Positions 17,565 through 25,789 of a stretch of 64,000 bases of DNA are shown piece after piece. The stretch covers positions 3,387,501-3,451,500 of the forward strand of contig NZ_CP046052.1 of assembly GCF_004802635.2 (NCBI RefSeq). The letters are read 5' to 3'. A model generated the notes under the pieces. That model was not told where the DNA came from, ran no database searches, and saw only the letters and a list, made by a program, of their open reading frames with translations. The stretch comes from Methylocystis heyeri (GTDB taxonomy: Bacteria > Pseudomonadota > Alphaproteobacteria > Rhizobiales > Beijerinckiaceae). Position 1 is the first letter of the stretch, and each line of letters begins with the position of its first letter. The position numbers and the translations under genes are program-made.

Positions 17565-18491
17565 GTGCGCGAATACATTCTCGCCGCGGCCTGCATATCG
17601 ACTCTCGTTTTTGCTGCATTTTTCGGGTCGTATGCGGGAACGCATTTTCAATTGAATTCTGGTGGCCTGCAGCAAGGTAATGGCTTACTCTTGCACGCGG
17701 CCAATAATCCTGAAGGAAAAACGCCGAAAGCTGATTCCTATAATACTTTTTGGTCTAAAGTTGATGACGATCCAATTTCGTATTTTACAGAGTGGCTGAC
17801 TGTTTTTACAGGATTTCTATTCCTATCCTCTGCAATCCAGATAGGATTCCTCGTTCGCGCCGACAGAACGTCTCGAATTGCCTCCGAAGCTGCTAAAAAG
17901 TCGGCAGATATTGCGAGCAAGACACTTGCTGCATCGAACAGGCCTTGGATCAAAGTTAACACAAATATAAACGGGCCGCTTACTTATGAGAAGTTCGCCC
18001 CGTATCTTTCTTTTGAATTCGTTCTAGAGAACGTTGGTAAATCGCCAGCCAAGAGCGCTTATATATATTTCGAAGTGCGATGCCAGACCCTTAGTGATGA
18101 CAAGCCATTTTATCCATTACGCCGCATACGTGAACTTGTGGAAAGCGCTAGGAAACAGTCTGAATACCCTTTCGGGTTTACCGTTTTCGAGGGCACCCCC
18201 ATCAGCCAGAAAATTGGCACCTACGTTGTGGATATTGACGTCGCCAAATGCATCGAAACCGATTCGTACATCAATCCGGTTCTCATGGGCACTGTCGTTT
18301 ATAAAAGTGAGTTCGATGATGTCCCCCATGTCACGGGATTCGTGTTCGACATAATGCGCAATCCTGTCCCAAGACCGCTTACGATCGCAAAAAACAGATT
18401 TCCGGGCGCCATATTTCCAGACGAAGGTGATGTGCCACGGGCTGATCTGCGGCTGCATCAAAACGCCTTCAACGGCAGCTACGCCGATTGA
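17565..18491 (+). CDS. Unknown AT-rich membrane protein
   Basis: The 308-residue protein is unlike its neighbours in base and codon use (many AT-ending codons), suggesting horizontal acquisition. It starts at GTG with a perfect AGGAGG six bases upstream. Two hydrophobic helices are seen at about 4-24 and 77-98. A coiled stretch rich in Ala/Ser/Lys follows (about 103-122, SEAAKKSADIASKTLAAS), then a beta-rich soluble domain beginning RPWIKVNTNI and continuing LSFEFVLENVGKSPAKSAYIYFEV. That last part resembles an immunoglobulin-like sandwich domain outside or beneath the membrane. I do not recognise the family well enough to name a function. It lies between vapBC and an IS5-type element. Confidence 0.75.
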   Translation: MREYILAAACISTLVFAAFFGSYAGTHFQLNSGGLQQGNGLLLHAANNPEGKTPKADSYNTFWSKVDDDPISYFTEWLTVFTGFLFLSSAIQIGFLVRADRTSRIASEAAKKSADIASKTLAASNRPWIKVNTNINGPLTYEKFAPYLSFEFVLENVGKSPAKSAYIYFEVRCQTLSDDKPFYPLRRIRELVESARKQSEYPFGFTVFEGTPISQKIGTYVVDIDVAKCIETDSYINPVLMGTVVYKSEFDDVPHVTGFVFDIMRNPVPRPLTIAKNRFPGAIFPDEGDVPRADLRLHQNAFNGSYAD

Positions 18492-18581
18492 GCAGCACCA
18501 CGCTTTCGTTAGGGTCCAGACCCATAAAGTGCTTGGCGTAAAGAGCGGGTTGTGATTCAGGGCTTCCGAAAGGAAGCGCCG

Positions 18582-18974
18582 ATGATTCGCGATCAATTCT
18601 GGCTGACAGATGCGCAGTTTTCGAAGATTGCGCCACATCTTCCCACTGACACGCGCGGCAAGGCGCGGGTCGACGACCGCAGGGTCATCAGCGGCATCGT
18701 CCAAGTGCTCAAATCCGGCGGGCGCTGGGTCGACGCACCGCCGGAATACGGGCCCAAAAAGACACTTTATAATCGCTATGTCCGTTGGGCCGCCAAGGGC
18801 GTCTGGGTCGACTTGTTCCATGCACTCGCTCAAGCCGGCGGGCCGCCGACGGAAGTTCTCATCGACTCCTCGGCGGTGAAAGCGCATCGCTCGGCCAGCG
18901 GCGGCAAAGGGGGGAGAAAAATCAGGCCATCGGCCGCTCGCGCGGTGGACGCACAACGAAAATCCACGCGCTGA
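18582..18974 (+). CDS. IS5-family transposase, first frame (orfA)
   Basis: This gives the N-terminal DUF4096-type helix-turn-helix part of the transposase (FWLTDAQFSKIAPHLP, VDDRRVISGIVQVLKSGGRW). It also carries the first catalytic aspartate in VLIDSSAVKAHRSA. AAGGAAG precedes the ATG. The frame leaves the conserved sequence after SGGKGG, where a G6 run followed by A5 (18909-18921) allows a -1 slip into the second frame, a known expression mode of this IS group. Confidence 0.85.
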   Translation: MIRDQFWLTDAQFSKIAPHLPTDTRGKARVDDRRVISGIVQVLKSGGRWVDAPPEYGPKKTLYNRYVRWAAKGVWVDLFHALAQAGGPPTEVLIDSSAVKAHRSASGGKGGRKIRPSAARAVDAQRKSTR

Positions 18975-19339
18975 CCGACGCGCAATGTCGACCCATAGCT
19001 TTCATGCTCACAGCCGGAAACGTCGCCGATTGCACAGCGGGCGCGGAACTTCTTGCCCATCTTCCGCCTTGCGAAGTCCTCCACGGCGACAAGGGATACG
19101 ACAGCAACGCCATCCGCCGTAGGATCGAGGACGGCGGCGCACTGCCGAATATTCCGCCCAAGGCCAACCGCAAATGGAAGAACTGCTTTTCGCCGCTCCT
19201 CTATCGAAACCGCAACGCCATCGAGCGCATGTTCTGCCGTTTAAAGGATTTTAGACGCGTGGCGACGCGCTACGACAGAAACGCCGTCAATTTCCTCGCC
19301 GCCGTTTGCCTCGCTGCCACTGTCAGCTATTGGTTATGA
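18785..19339 (+). CDS. IS5-family transposase, second frame (orfB)
   Basis: From about 18905 onward this -1 frame continues the transposase: GEKNQAIGRSRGGRTTKIHALTD, then the second aspartate in LHGDKGYDS and the glutamate in RNAIERMFCRLKDFRR. Together with orfA it completes a DDE catalytic triad. The bases before 18905 in this frame are probably not translated independently. No internal stop disrupts it, so the element may still be active through frameshifting. Confidence 0.8.
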   Translation: MGRQGRLGRLVPCTRSSRRAADGSSHRLLGGESASLGQRRQRGEKNQAIGRSRGGRTTKIHALTDAQCRPIAFMLTAGNVADCTAGAELLAHLPPCEVLHGDKGYDSNAIRRRIEDGGALPNIPPKANRKWKNCFSPLLYRNRNAIERMFCRLKDFRRVATRYDRNAVNFLAAVCLAATVSYWL

Positions 19340-19513
19340 GTCTGGGCCCTAGAACCCATGACAGGCCAAGCCGAACAAACGCGCAACCATTTTGGCTATC
19401 GCTCCCCTCCTGGATCGAAGGTAAGGTTGCAGCCTATCAGCCCCCATCCTGCTTGACCTCGCCGCCATTCCGTCCCACCAAGGGAAAAATCCTTTCCCGC
19501 GAGCGGAAGACCC

Positions 19514-20794
19514 ATGACCACCGACGCCGAAACCTGCCTGCCGCAACCCATCGCCGCCGAACCCGCGCCGCGCCATCGCAGCCGCGCCGTAACCATCGGA
19601 AAAGGCAAGGGCGCGGTGACCGTCGGCGGCGGCGCGCCGGTCGCAGTGCAGTCCATGACCAACACCGACACGGCCGACGTCGATTCCACCGTGGCCCAGG
19701 TCGCGGCGCTGGCGCGGGCGGGCTCGGAGCTGGTGCGCATCACCGTCGACCGCGACGAAGCCGCCGCCGCCGTGCCGCACATCCGCGAAAAGCTCGACCA
19801 GATGGGCGTCGACGTCCCGCTGGTCGGCGATTTCCATTACATCGGCCACAAGCTGCTCGCCGACCATCCCGCCTGCGGCGAAGCCCTCGCCAAATATCGC
19901 ATCAATCCGGGCAATGTCGGCTTCAAGGAAAAGAAGGACAAGCAATTCGCCTCCATCGTCGAGCTTGCGATTCTGCACGGCAAGGCGGTGCGGATCGGGG
20001 CCAATTGGGGCTCGCTCGATCAGGAGATGCTCACCCATCTGATGGACATCAACGCCGCCGCGAAGGAGCCCATCGAGGCGCGGGCGGTCATGCGCGAAGC
20101 CATGGTGCGCTCGGCGCTCTATTCCGCCCAGCGCGCCGAGGAGATCGGCCTCTCGCGCGATCGGATCGTGATCTCGGCCAAGGTCTCGGCGGTGCAGGAT
20201 CTCATCTCGGTCTATCGGATGCTGGCCCAGCGCAGCGATTACGCTTTGCATCTGGGGCTCACCGAAGCCGGCATGGGCACCAAGGGCGTGGTCGCTTCCG
20301 CCGCCGCGCTCGGCGTATTGCTGCAGGACGGGCTCGGCGACACCATCCGGGTCTCTCTCACCCCCGAACCCGGCGGCGACCGCACGCTTGAGGTTCGGGT
20401 GGCGCAGGAAATCCTGCAGACCATGGGCTTTCGCACCTTCGTGCCGCTGGTCGCGGCCTGCCCGGGGTGCGGACGCACCACCTCCACCGTGTTCCAGGAG
20501 CTCGCCCGCGACATCCAGGCCCATATCCGCGAGCGCATGGCGATCTGGCGCCCGCAATATCCCGGCGTCGAGACGCTCAATGTCGCGGTGATGGGCTGCA
20601 TCGTCAACGGGCCGGGCGAATCGAAACACGCCGACATCGGCATTTCCCTGCCCGGCACCGGCGAGAGCCCGGCGGCGCCGGTCTTCATCGACGGCCAGAA
20701 GGCGATGACTTTGCGCGGCGAAGGCATCGCCGACGAATTCATTCGCATCGTCGATGATTATGTGGCCCGGCGTTTTGGCGCGGGTCCGGCTTGA
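19514..20794 (+). CDS. ispG: 4-hydroxy-3-methylbut-2-en-1-yl diphosphate synthase (flavodoxin)
   Basis: IspG is the penultimate enzyme of the MEP isoprenoid pathway and uses a [4Fe-4S] cluster. The 426-residue product has the TIM-barrel start RAVTIG.. [12 protein letters not shown], and the cluster cysteines in ACPGCGRT (Cys316, Cys319) and [10 protein letters not shown] (Cys362). The family-typical [10 protein letters not shown] lies in the middle. The last 82 bases, including the stop codon, are repeated twice more downstream in a 156-bp tandem array, but the first copy keeps the gene complete. An IS ends 164 bases upstream, so its promoter lies in a short region next to the IS. Confidence 0.97.
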   Translation: MTTDAETCLPQPIAAEPAPRHRSRAVTIGKGKGAVTVGGGAPVAVQSMTNTDTADVDSTVAQVAALARAGSELVRITVDRDEAAAAVPHIREKLDQMGVDVPLVGDFHYIGHKLLADHPACGEALAKYRINPGNVGFKEKKDKQFASIVELAILHGKAVRIGANWGSLDQEMLTHLMDINAAAKEPIEARAVMREAMVRSALYSAQRAEEIGLSRDRIVISAKVSAVQDLISVYRMLAQRSDYALHLGLTEAGMGTKGVVASAAALGVLLQDGLGDTIRVSLTPEPGGDRTLEVRVAQEILQTMGFRTFVPLVAACPGCGRTTSTVFQELARDIQAHIRERMAIWRPQYPGVETLNVAVMGCIVNGPGESKHADIGISLPGTGESPAAPVFIDGQKAMTLRGEGIADEFIRIVDDYVARRFGAGPA

Positions 20795-20822
20795 GCGAGG
20801 TCGCCGCGCTTCAAGACATTGA

Positions 20823-20867
20823 GCATGTTCCGATCCAAAAACCGCTACGCACTTTTTGGGAACATGC
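20823..20867. repeat. 45-bp interspersed palindrome, copy 1
   Basis: GCATGTTCC at the left end pairs with GGGAACATGC at the right end around the core AAAAACCGCTACGCAC. The same sequence recurs at 20979 and, with a few changes, at 59332. It resembles the palindromic intergenic elements common in Rhizobiales. Confidence 0.8.
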
Positions 20868-20978
20868 TGCGCGGCGAAGGCATCGCCGACGAATTCATTC
20901 GCATCGTCGATGATTATGTGGCCCGGCGTTTTGGCGCGGGTCCGGCTTGAGCGAGGTCGCCGCGCTTCAAGACATTGA

Positions 20979-21023
20979 GCATGTTCCGATCCAAAAACCG
21001 CTACGCACTTTTTGGGAACATGC
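20979..21023. repeat. 45-bp interspersed palindrome, copy 2
   Basis: Identical to the copy at 20823-20867, carried along by the 156-bp tandem duplication. Confidence 0.8.
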
Positions 21024-21155
21024 TGCGCGGCGAAGGCATCGCCGACGAATTCATTCGCATCGTCGACGATTATGTGGCCCGGCGTTTTGGCGCGGGTCCG
21101 GCTTGAGCGAGGTCGCGGCGGATCTGGCGCGGGCGAGGCGGCGGAACAAAGCGGC

Positions 21156-21980
21156 TCAGCTTTCCAGAATCAGCGCCAGCGTCCGCAGCGCCCGCCAGGC
21201 GTGGCGCTTGAGCGAGGGGGTTTTCCGCATGGCGGCGAGGCCGGGGGCCGGCACGGCGACGACGGTCTCTGCGCCGGCCTGAAGCTCGAATTTCCGCGCA
21301 TAGAGCCGCGCCGGCGATTCGGCGCCGCCCAGCACGATCCTCGCCGTGTCTCCCAGCAGCAGAACCGCTTTGGGCCGCGCCAGCGCGATATGCCTGAGCG
21401 CAAAAGGCGCCAGCGCCGCCGTCACATGCGGCGCGAGCGGCTGCCCGCCGGCCGGGCGCCATGGCGAGAAATAAGCGTAATAGGCGCTGGTTCGGCCGCG
21501 CCCGATCGCCGCCATCATGGCGTCGAGCAATCGCGCCTCGGCGCCGCTGAAAGCCTCGCCGCCGCTTTCCTCAGCCTCGCCCGGCGCGTAATCGAGCGCC
21601 ATCAAAGGGGCTGGACTGCCGCTTGAAAACAGAAAATGCCGGGCTCTGGAGGCGCGCCCGCCCTCGAAACCGGCGAGTCCTTCCCGCAATTCCTCCAGCG
21701 TGGCCGCTGCATTCGCAATGGTTTCGGCCTCCTCGAGCGCAGCCTGCGGCGTCAACGGGGCCGCAACGTTCAAAGCCCGCGGCGGGGCTTCTCGCGTGAC
21801 GGGGCCCGGAGGAGGCGGCGCCGGCGAAGATTCGGGCGCCTCGGCGGCGGCGATCTCATATTCGGCTTGCGCAAAGCGGTCGTGCGGGCTCTCATCGAGC
21901 GCGAAGTCGACGCCGATGGCGCGGTAATATTCCAGCAGCGCCTTCAAGGCCTGCGTTTCGTCGAGAGCCCCGCCCGGCAT
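21156..21980 (-). CDS. Family-4 uracil-DNA glycosylase relative, apparently lacking active-site and cluster residues
   Basis: The 274-residue product follows the order of family-4 glycosylases: an Ala/Pro-rich N-terminal linker, FSGAEARLLDAMMAAIG, AYYAYFSPWRPAGGQPL (normally a TN..PWRPPGNR-type motif), LARPKAVLLLGDTA and a C-terminal SLKRHAWRALR. It contains no cysteine at all, so the usual [4Fe-4S] cluster ligands are absent. The expected HPSYLLR-type catalytic motif reads VPAPGLAAM instead. Either it works differently or it is not a glycosylase. It converges with the ispG tandem array; ybdD and cstA lie upstream on the same strand with only 6 bases between. Confidence 0.75.
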   Translation of the reverse strand: MPGGALDETQALKALLEYYRAIGVDFALDESPHDRFAQAEYEIAAAEAPESSPAPPPPGPVTREAPPRALNVAAPLTPQAALEEAETIANAAATLEELREGLAGFEGGRASRARHFLFSSGSPAPLMALDYAPGEAEESGGEAFSGAEARLLDAMMAAIGRGRTSAYYAYFSPWRPAGGQPLAPHVTAALAPFALRHIALARPKAVLLLGDTARIVLGGAESPARLYARKFELQAGAETVVAVPAPGLAAMRKTPSLKRHAWRALRTLALILES

Positions 21981-21986
21981 GGCTCC

Positions 21987-22214
21987 TCAACAGCAGCGCA
22001 GGGCGCGCGAGCCGCCTTCGCCGAAGCGCCGCGCCTGCCGCTCCAGAAAAAACTCCTCGCGCGACATCACCGGCTCGCCGGGATGGCTGGCCCGGCGATG
22101 AGCGGCGTAGGCGTCGTAATCGGGCTGTCCGATCATCAGATTGGCGCCCGAGCGCAGTTTCTTGGCGAGGCGGGAAAGATCAAGCCGCAACGGTCCGCAG
22201 TTCAGGCAATCCAT
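21987..22214 (-). CDS. ybdD: YbdD/YjiX family small protein
   Basis: The 75-residue product contains the family signature NLMIGQPDYDAYAAHRRASHPGEP and MSREEFFLERQARRF. YbdD-type proteins are nearly always encoded directly after CstA-type carriers and are thought to support their transport of pyruvate or peptides. Here its start overlaps the end of cstA by 35 bases, so translation is likely coupled. A CxxC (DCLNCG) near the N-terminus and a terminal CC are notable. Confidence 0.9.
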   Translation of the reverse strand: MDCLNCGPLRLDLSRLAKKLRSGANLMIGQPDYDAYAAHRRASHPGEPVMSREEFFLERQARRFGEGGSRALRCC

Positions 22215-24252
22215 CCGGCGTCTCCCTGGTCGTGACGGCGTCGCTGCGCAGGGCCTGGCGGATGGCCGCAAGGCCGAAGCCGCCCATGGCGAGCACCAGC
22301 GCGATGAACAGCGCCGCGCAGGAAATGTCGACATAATCGTTGAAGATCACGCGCTGCATGTCCAGCGCGGATTTGGCGGGGGCGAGAAGCTGATTTCTGG
22401 CCAGCGCGTCGGCGTAGCGCCCGGCATGGGCGAGGAAGCCGATGCGCGGATCGGGATGGAATATCTTCTCCGCGCCCGCCGTCAGCGTGCAGACATAGAG
22501 CCAGGCCGCGGGGGCCGCGGCGACGAAGGCGTAGCCTTCCCGCTTCATCCGGAACAGCACCACCGTGCACAGCGTGAGGGCGATCGCCGCCAGCATCTGG
22601 TTGGCGATGCCGAACAACGGCCACAGCGAATTGATCCCTCCGAGCGGATCGACGACGCCCTGATAGAGAAACCAGCCCCAGCCGATCACGGCGAGGCCGG
22701 TCGCGATCAGATTGGGAGCCAGCGCGCGGGTGTTGCGGAAGCCGGGGACGAAGTTCCCCACGAGATCCTGGATCATGAAACGCGCGACGCGCGTGCCCGC
22801 GTCGATGGTGGTCAGGATGAAGAGCGCCTCGAACAGGATCGCGAAATGATACCAGAAGGACATCGCTCCCGAGCCGCCGACCGCGGAGGCGAGGATCTGC
22901 GCCATGCCCACCGCCAGCGTCGGCGCGCCGCCGCTGCGCGAGAGAATGGATTTTTCGCCGACCTGCGCGGCGATGTCGGTCAAAGCCTGCGGCGCAATGG
23001 GAAAACCCCAGCCGGACACGACATTGGCGACCGCCTCGGGCGTCGATCCGATCACGGCGGGAGCGCTGTTCATGGCGAAATAGACGCCCGGCTCCAGCAC
23101 GCAGGCGGCGATCAGCGCCATGACGGCGACCATCGACTCCATGAGCATCGCGCCGTAGCCGATGAAGGGAATCTGGCTTTCGTCGGCGATCATCTTTGGG
23201 GTGGTGCCCGACGAAACCAAAGCGTGGAAGCCCGACACCGCGCCGCAGGCGATGGTGATGAAAAGGAAGGGAAACACGCTCCCCGCGAAAACCGGCCCGG
23301 TTCCGTCGATGAAACGGGTCACCGCAGGCATATGGAGCTGCGGCCATATGAAACATATGCCGAGCGCGAGCGACAATATGGTGCCGATCTTGAGGAAGGT
23401 GGAGAGATAGTCGCGCGGCGCCAGCAGCAGCCACACCGGCAGAACCGCGGCGATAAAGCCATAGGCGATCAGCATGAAGGCGAGGGTCTCGCCCTTGAAG
23501 GTGAACAGCGGGCCCAATACCGGGCTTTCCGCGACGAGGCGCCCCGCGGCGATGCTGGCGAGAAGCAGAACGAAGCCGATCAGCGACATTTCGCCGATGC
23601 GGCCGGGCCGCAGATAGCGCCCGTAAACGCCCATGAACACGGCGATGGGCAGGGTCGCGAAGACCGTGAAGCAGCCCCAGGGACTGTCCGCCAGCGCTTT
23701 CACCACCACGAGCCCCAGCACGGCGAGCAGGATGACCATGATCGCGAGAATGCCGACCATGGCGATGAGCCCGGCGGCGGAGCCCATTTCGGTCTTGATG
23801 AGATCGCCGAGGGAACGTCCGTCGCGGCGCGTCGAGATGAACAGCACGAGGAAATCCTGCACCGCGCCGGCGAAAATGACGCCGGTCATCAGCCACAGCG
23901 CGCTCGGCAGATAGCCGAGCTGTGCGGCGAGCACGGGGCCGACCAGCGGCCCGGCGCCGGCTATGGCCGCAAAGTGATGGCCGAACAGCACGATCCTGTC
24001 CGTCGGGACATAATCGAGCCCGTCGTTGTGGCGATGGGCCGGGGTTTCGCGAGCAGGATCGAGCCGCAGGACCCGCCTGGCGATGAAAAGAGCGTAATAG
24101 CGGTAGCCGATCAGATAGACCCCCACAGCCGCGGCCACCAGCCACAGCGCATTCACTTTTTCGCCCCGCGCCGTGGCGAGGGTGAAGAGCGCGAAAACCG
24201 CGGTCGCGCCGACGGCGCTCCAGAGCAGGGCGGAAAAAATACGCTTGAGCAT
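22180..24252 (-). CDS. cstA: Carbon starvation protein A (CstA-type transporter)
   Basis: The 690-residue polytopic inner-membrane protein has about 16-18 hydrophobic segments. Family blocks include DGLDYVPTDRIVLFGHHFAAIAGAGPLVGP, FHALVSSGTTPKM and GGSGAMSFWYHFAILFEALFILTTIDAGTR. CstA homologues carry pyruvate or peptides during carbon limitation. The start ATG at 24252 gives a short charged N-terminus before the first helix. It is paired with ybdD. The retropepsin-like gene lies 145 bases upstream on the same strand, and no strong promoter could be fixed between them. Confidence 0.95.
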   Translation of the reverse strand: MLKRIFSALLWSAVGATAVFALFTLATARGEKVNALWLVAAAVGVYLIGYRYYALFIARRVLRLDPARETPAHRHNDGLDYVPTDRIVLFGHHFAAIAGAGPLVGPVLAAQLGYLPSALWLMTGVIFAGAVQDFLVLFISTRRDGRSLGDLIKTEMGSAAGLIAMVGILAIMVILLAVLGLVVVKALADSPWGCFTVFATLPIAVFMGVYGRYLRPGRIGEMSLIGFVLLLASIAAGRLVAESPVLGPLFTFKGETLAFMLIAYGFIAAVLPVWLLLAPRDYLSTFLKIGTILSLALGICFIWPQLHMPAVTRFIDGTGPVFAGSVFPFLFITIACGAVSGFHALVSSGTTPKMIADESQIPFIGYGAMLMESMVAVMALIAACVLEPGVYFAMNSAPAVIGSTPEAVANVVSGWGFPIAPQALTDIAAQVGEKSILSRSGGAPTLAVGMAQILASAVGGSGAMSFWYHFAILFEALFILTTIDAGTRVARFMIQDLVGNFVPGFRNTRALAPNLIATGLAVIGWGWFLYQGVVDPLGGINSLWPLFGIANQMLAAIALTLCTVVLFRMKREGYAFVAAAPAAWLYVCTLTAGAEKIFHPDPRIGFLAHAGRYADALARNQLLAPAKSALDMQRVIFNDYVDISCAALFIALVLAMGGFGLAAIRQALRSDAVTTRETPDGLPELRTVAA

Positions 24253-24397
24253 TCGAAACCCTCGGCGAAAAAGCCTTCCCGCCCGGGGGAGCGGCGGCCG
24301 CTATTAGTCTAGTGAGCAGGTCAAGGAATATTCTCGCCGGCGCGCCGCGTCCAGCCCGAGCTGCGCGGCTGGGGCGCATTCGAGCGCGGTCTTCCGC

Positions 24398-25294
24398 CTA
24401 TCTCGCCCTGGCCGCCCAGCTGGGAGGCGCGGAAGTGAAATCCAGCTCCCAGTTGAACCGGCCGATCACATTGTCTCCGAGGATCAGCGGCGTGCGCCCG
24501 CCGAGCGCCTCGCGCAGAAAACCGAAGTCGTAGACCAGCGCATAGACATCCCGCAGAACGCGGCCGCCTCCGAGATCGATCTGTTTTATTTTGTATATTT
24601 TCGCCGCCAGATCCTTGCCCGCGGCTTCGGTCGCCTTGCCCCGAGCTTTGACCAGCGTAAACATTTTCTTGTGCTTTGTTACAAATTGCCGATCCACCGC
24701 GGAAATTTCGGCGCCTGAATCGAGCAGCCCGACCGCCGCGACGTCTCCCAGTCTCAGTTCGACGCCGACCAGACGCTGGTCCGGCCCCAGCAATTTGAAC
24801 GGCGCAGCCTGGCCGGAGGCGCCTTTTTCTCCAAAGAACACGAGCTCTTTGCGGTCGAAGTCGAGGGTGAAGCGCGCGCCTTTGAAAAAATCGAGCCCCA
24901 GCAGGTCGTCCCCGTCGCTCGCCGGACAGCGGGCGACCACATATTTCGACCTGCCGATATTGGCGCCCTGGTCGGCTTTGAGCTCCACTTTGCTCGCTTC
25001 GACGTCCTCGCAGCTCGTCGTGCGGCCAGAGGCGCCGGTGGAGCCGCTTTGGCCGAGAGAGGGGAGGTCCTTGTTCCAGGGCGCGAGCGTGATGCGCGTG
25101 GCCGAGGCCCCGGTGTCGAGACGCATCGAGCCGATGACGTTTCCAAAGCGAACGGGAACATAGATCCGCCCGCCGCCGTAATCGTTCTGAGTCAGCTTGA
25201 TGGGAACCACGGAGCGGGCGGTCTCGGCGCCGGCCGGGGCCGCGCCCAGCCCGGCGAGGGCGACGATCGAAGAAAAGCCCTTCAGCAGTTTCAT
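24398..25294 (-). CDS. Periplasmic retropepsin-like protein with two Asp-Thr/Ser-Gly motifs
   Basis: The 298-residue product starts with a signal peptide (MKLLKGFSSIVALAGLGAAPAGAE). It then has two copies of an aspartyl-protease half: MRLDTGAS at 59-64 followed by DLLGLDFFKGARFTLDF, and LLDSGAE at 191-195 followed by LILGDNVIGRFNWELDF. Bacterial retropepsins normally carry one half and dimerise, so this single chain could form a pepsin-like pair of lobes by itself. An extra in-frame ATG at 25348 is less likely because it would precede the signal peptide. The substrate is unknown. Confidence 0.75.
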   Translation of the reverse strand: MKLLKGFSSIVALAGLGAAPAGAETARSVVPIKLTQNDYGGGRIYVPVRFGNVIGSMRLDTGASATRITLAPWNKDLPSLGQSGSTGASGRTTSCEDVEASKVELKADQGANIGRSKYVVARCPASDGDDLLGLDFFKGARFTLDFDRKELVFFGEKGASGQAAPFKLLGPDQRLVGVELRLGDVAAVGLLDSGAEISAVDRQFVTKHKKMFTLVKARGKATEAAGKDLAAKIYKIKQIDLGGGRVLRDVYALVYDFGFLREALGGRTPLILGDNVIGRFNWELDFTSAPPSWAARAR

Positions 25295-25471
25295 GGCTCT
25301 TGATGTCAAAGCGCGCTCCGGCGAAAGAAAAATCCTGCGCCCAGTCATGGCGATCTGCGGCCTGGAATCAAGCGGGCCGGATGGGGACGGACGTCAGGCG
25401 GTTTATCCCTCGACTTTCAGGCCTCCCGTTTGAGAGGCTTTCGCTTTCGATTGGGGCCGAGCGAAGAGCCG

Positions 25472-25789
25472 TCAACCGCCATAAAAACGCCGCCGGGCTT
25501 CCTGTTCTATGTCGAGTCGCAACTGAATATCGGCGAGTTTTTTCAATTCACGTCTACGCGCTTCCTCGTCGGGAGCGGCGCCCAATACGCGGGTCTGCTC
25601 TTCGACGGCTTTGCGCAATTCGATTTCTCGCGGCAAGGCTCCGGCTTCGGACATGATGCGGAAGCCGATGGCTTCCACGCTGTTATCCCCGCTCAGATGC
25701 AGAGGTTTTCCTGCGCCCTTCAGGTTTTCGAATTGACCCTCGAGTTGAGCCTTTAGAATTTGCCTTTCGGCCAGAAGGGAAATTTTCAC
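25472..25789 (-). CDS. DUF1992 (DnaJ-C28-like) protein
   Basis: The 105-residue product starts at GTG (25789) inside the TGA of the upstream TetR gene (GTGA overlap), so it depends on coupling. The DUF1992 core is clear: ERQILKAQLEGQFENLKGAGKPLHL, then IMSEAGALPREIELRKAVEEQ and a charged coiled C-terminus. The domain is found in human DNAJC28 and in many bacteria without a known role. Being the only partner of a TetR regulator suggests that its level is controlled together with the regulator. Confidence 0.8.
   Translation of the reverse strand: MKISLLAERQILKAQLEGQFENLKGAGKPLHLSGDNSVEAIGFRIMSEAGALPREIELRKAVEEQTRVLGAAPDEEARRRELKKLADIQLRLDIEQEARRRFYGG

Larger units (their letters stand above)
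18512..19349 (+). mobile_element. IS5-family insertion sequence (IS427-like)
   Basis: The element is 838 bp with terminal inverted repeats GGGTCCAGACCCATAA at the left and, read inward, GGGCCCAGACTCATAA at the right (two mismatches). It is flanked by a TA dinucleotide on both sides (18510-18511 and 19350-19351), as expected for IS427-group target duplication. It encodes a transposase split over two overlapping frames. The left end is 20 bases past the stop of the AT-rich unknown gene; the right end is 162 bases before ispG. Confidence 0.9.
20713..21115 (+). repeat. 156-bp tandem repeat copying the ispG 3' end
   Basis: The unit is the last 82 bases of ispG plus 74 bases containing a 45-bp palindrome. 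Copies start at 20713, 20869 and 21025, an exact 156-bp period. The first two copies are identical. The third keeps the ispG end with one base change (GACGAT for GATGAT) and diverges after about 91 bases. Each unit keeps the ispG stop codon. Beyond it, 21116-21155 leads to the convergent glycosylase-like gene. Confidence 0.95.

Noticed and set aside
20869-21105. Extra copies of the ispG C-terminus as separate genes
   Set aside because: They are 3' fragments in a tandem repeat without start codons or ribosome-binding sites.
22141-24312. Rightward open frame of 723 codons opposite cstA
   Set aside because: It is a shadow of the clear CstA transporter, with very high Arg/Asp/His/Gly content and no recognisable motif.
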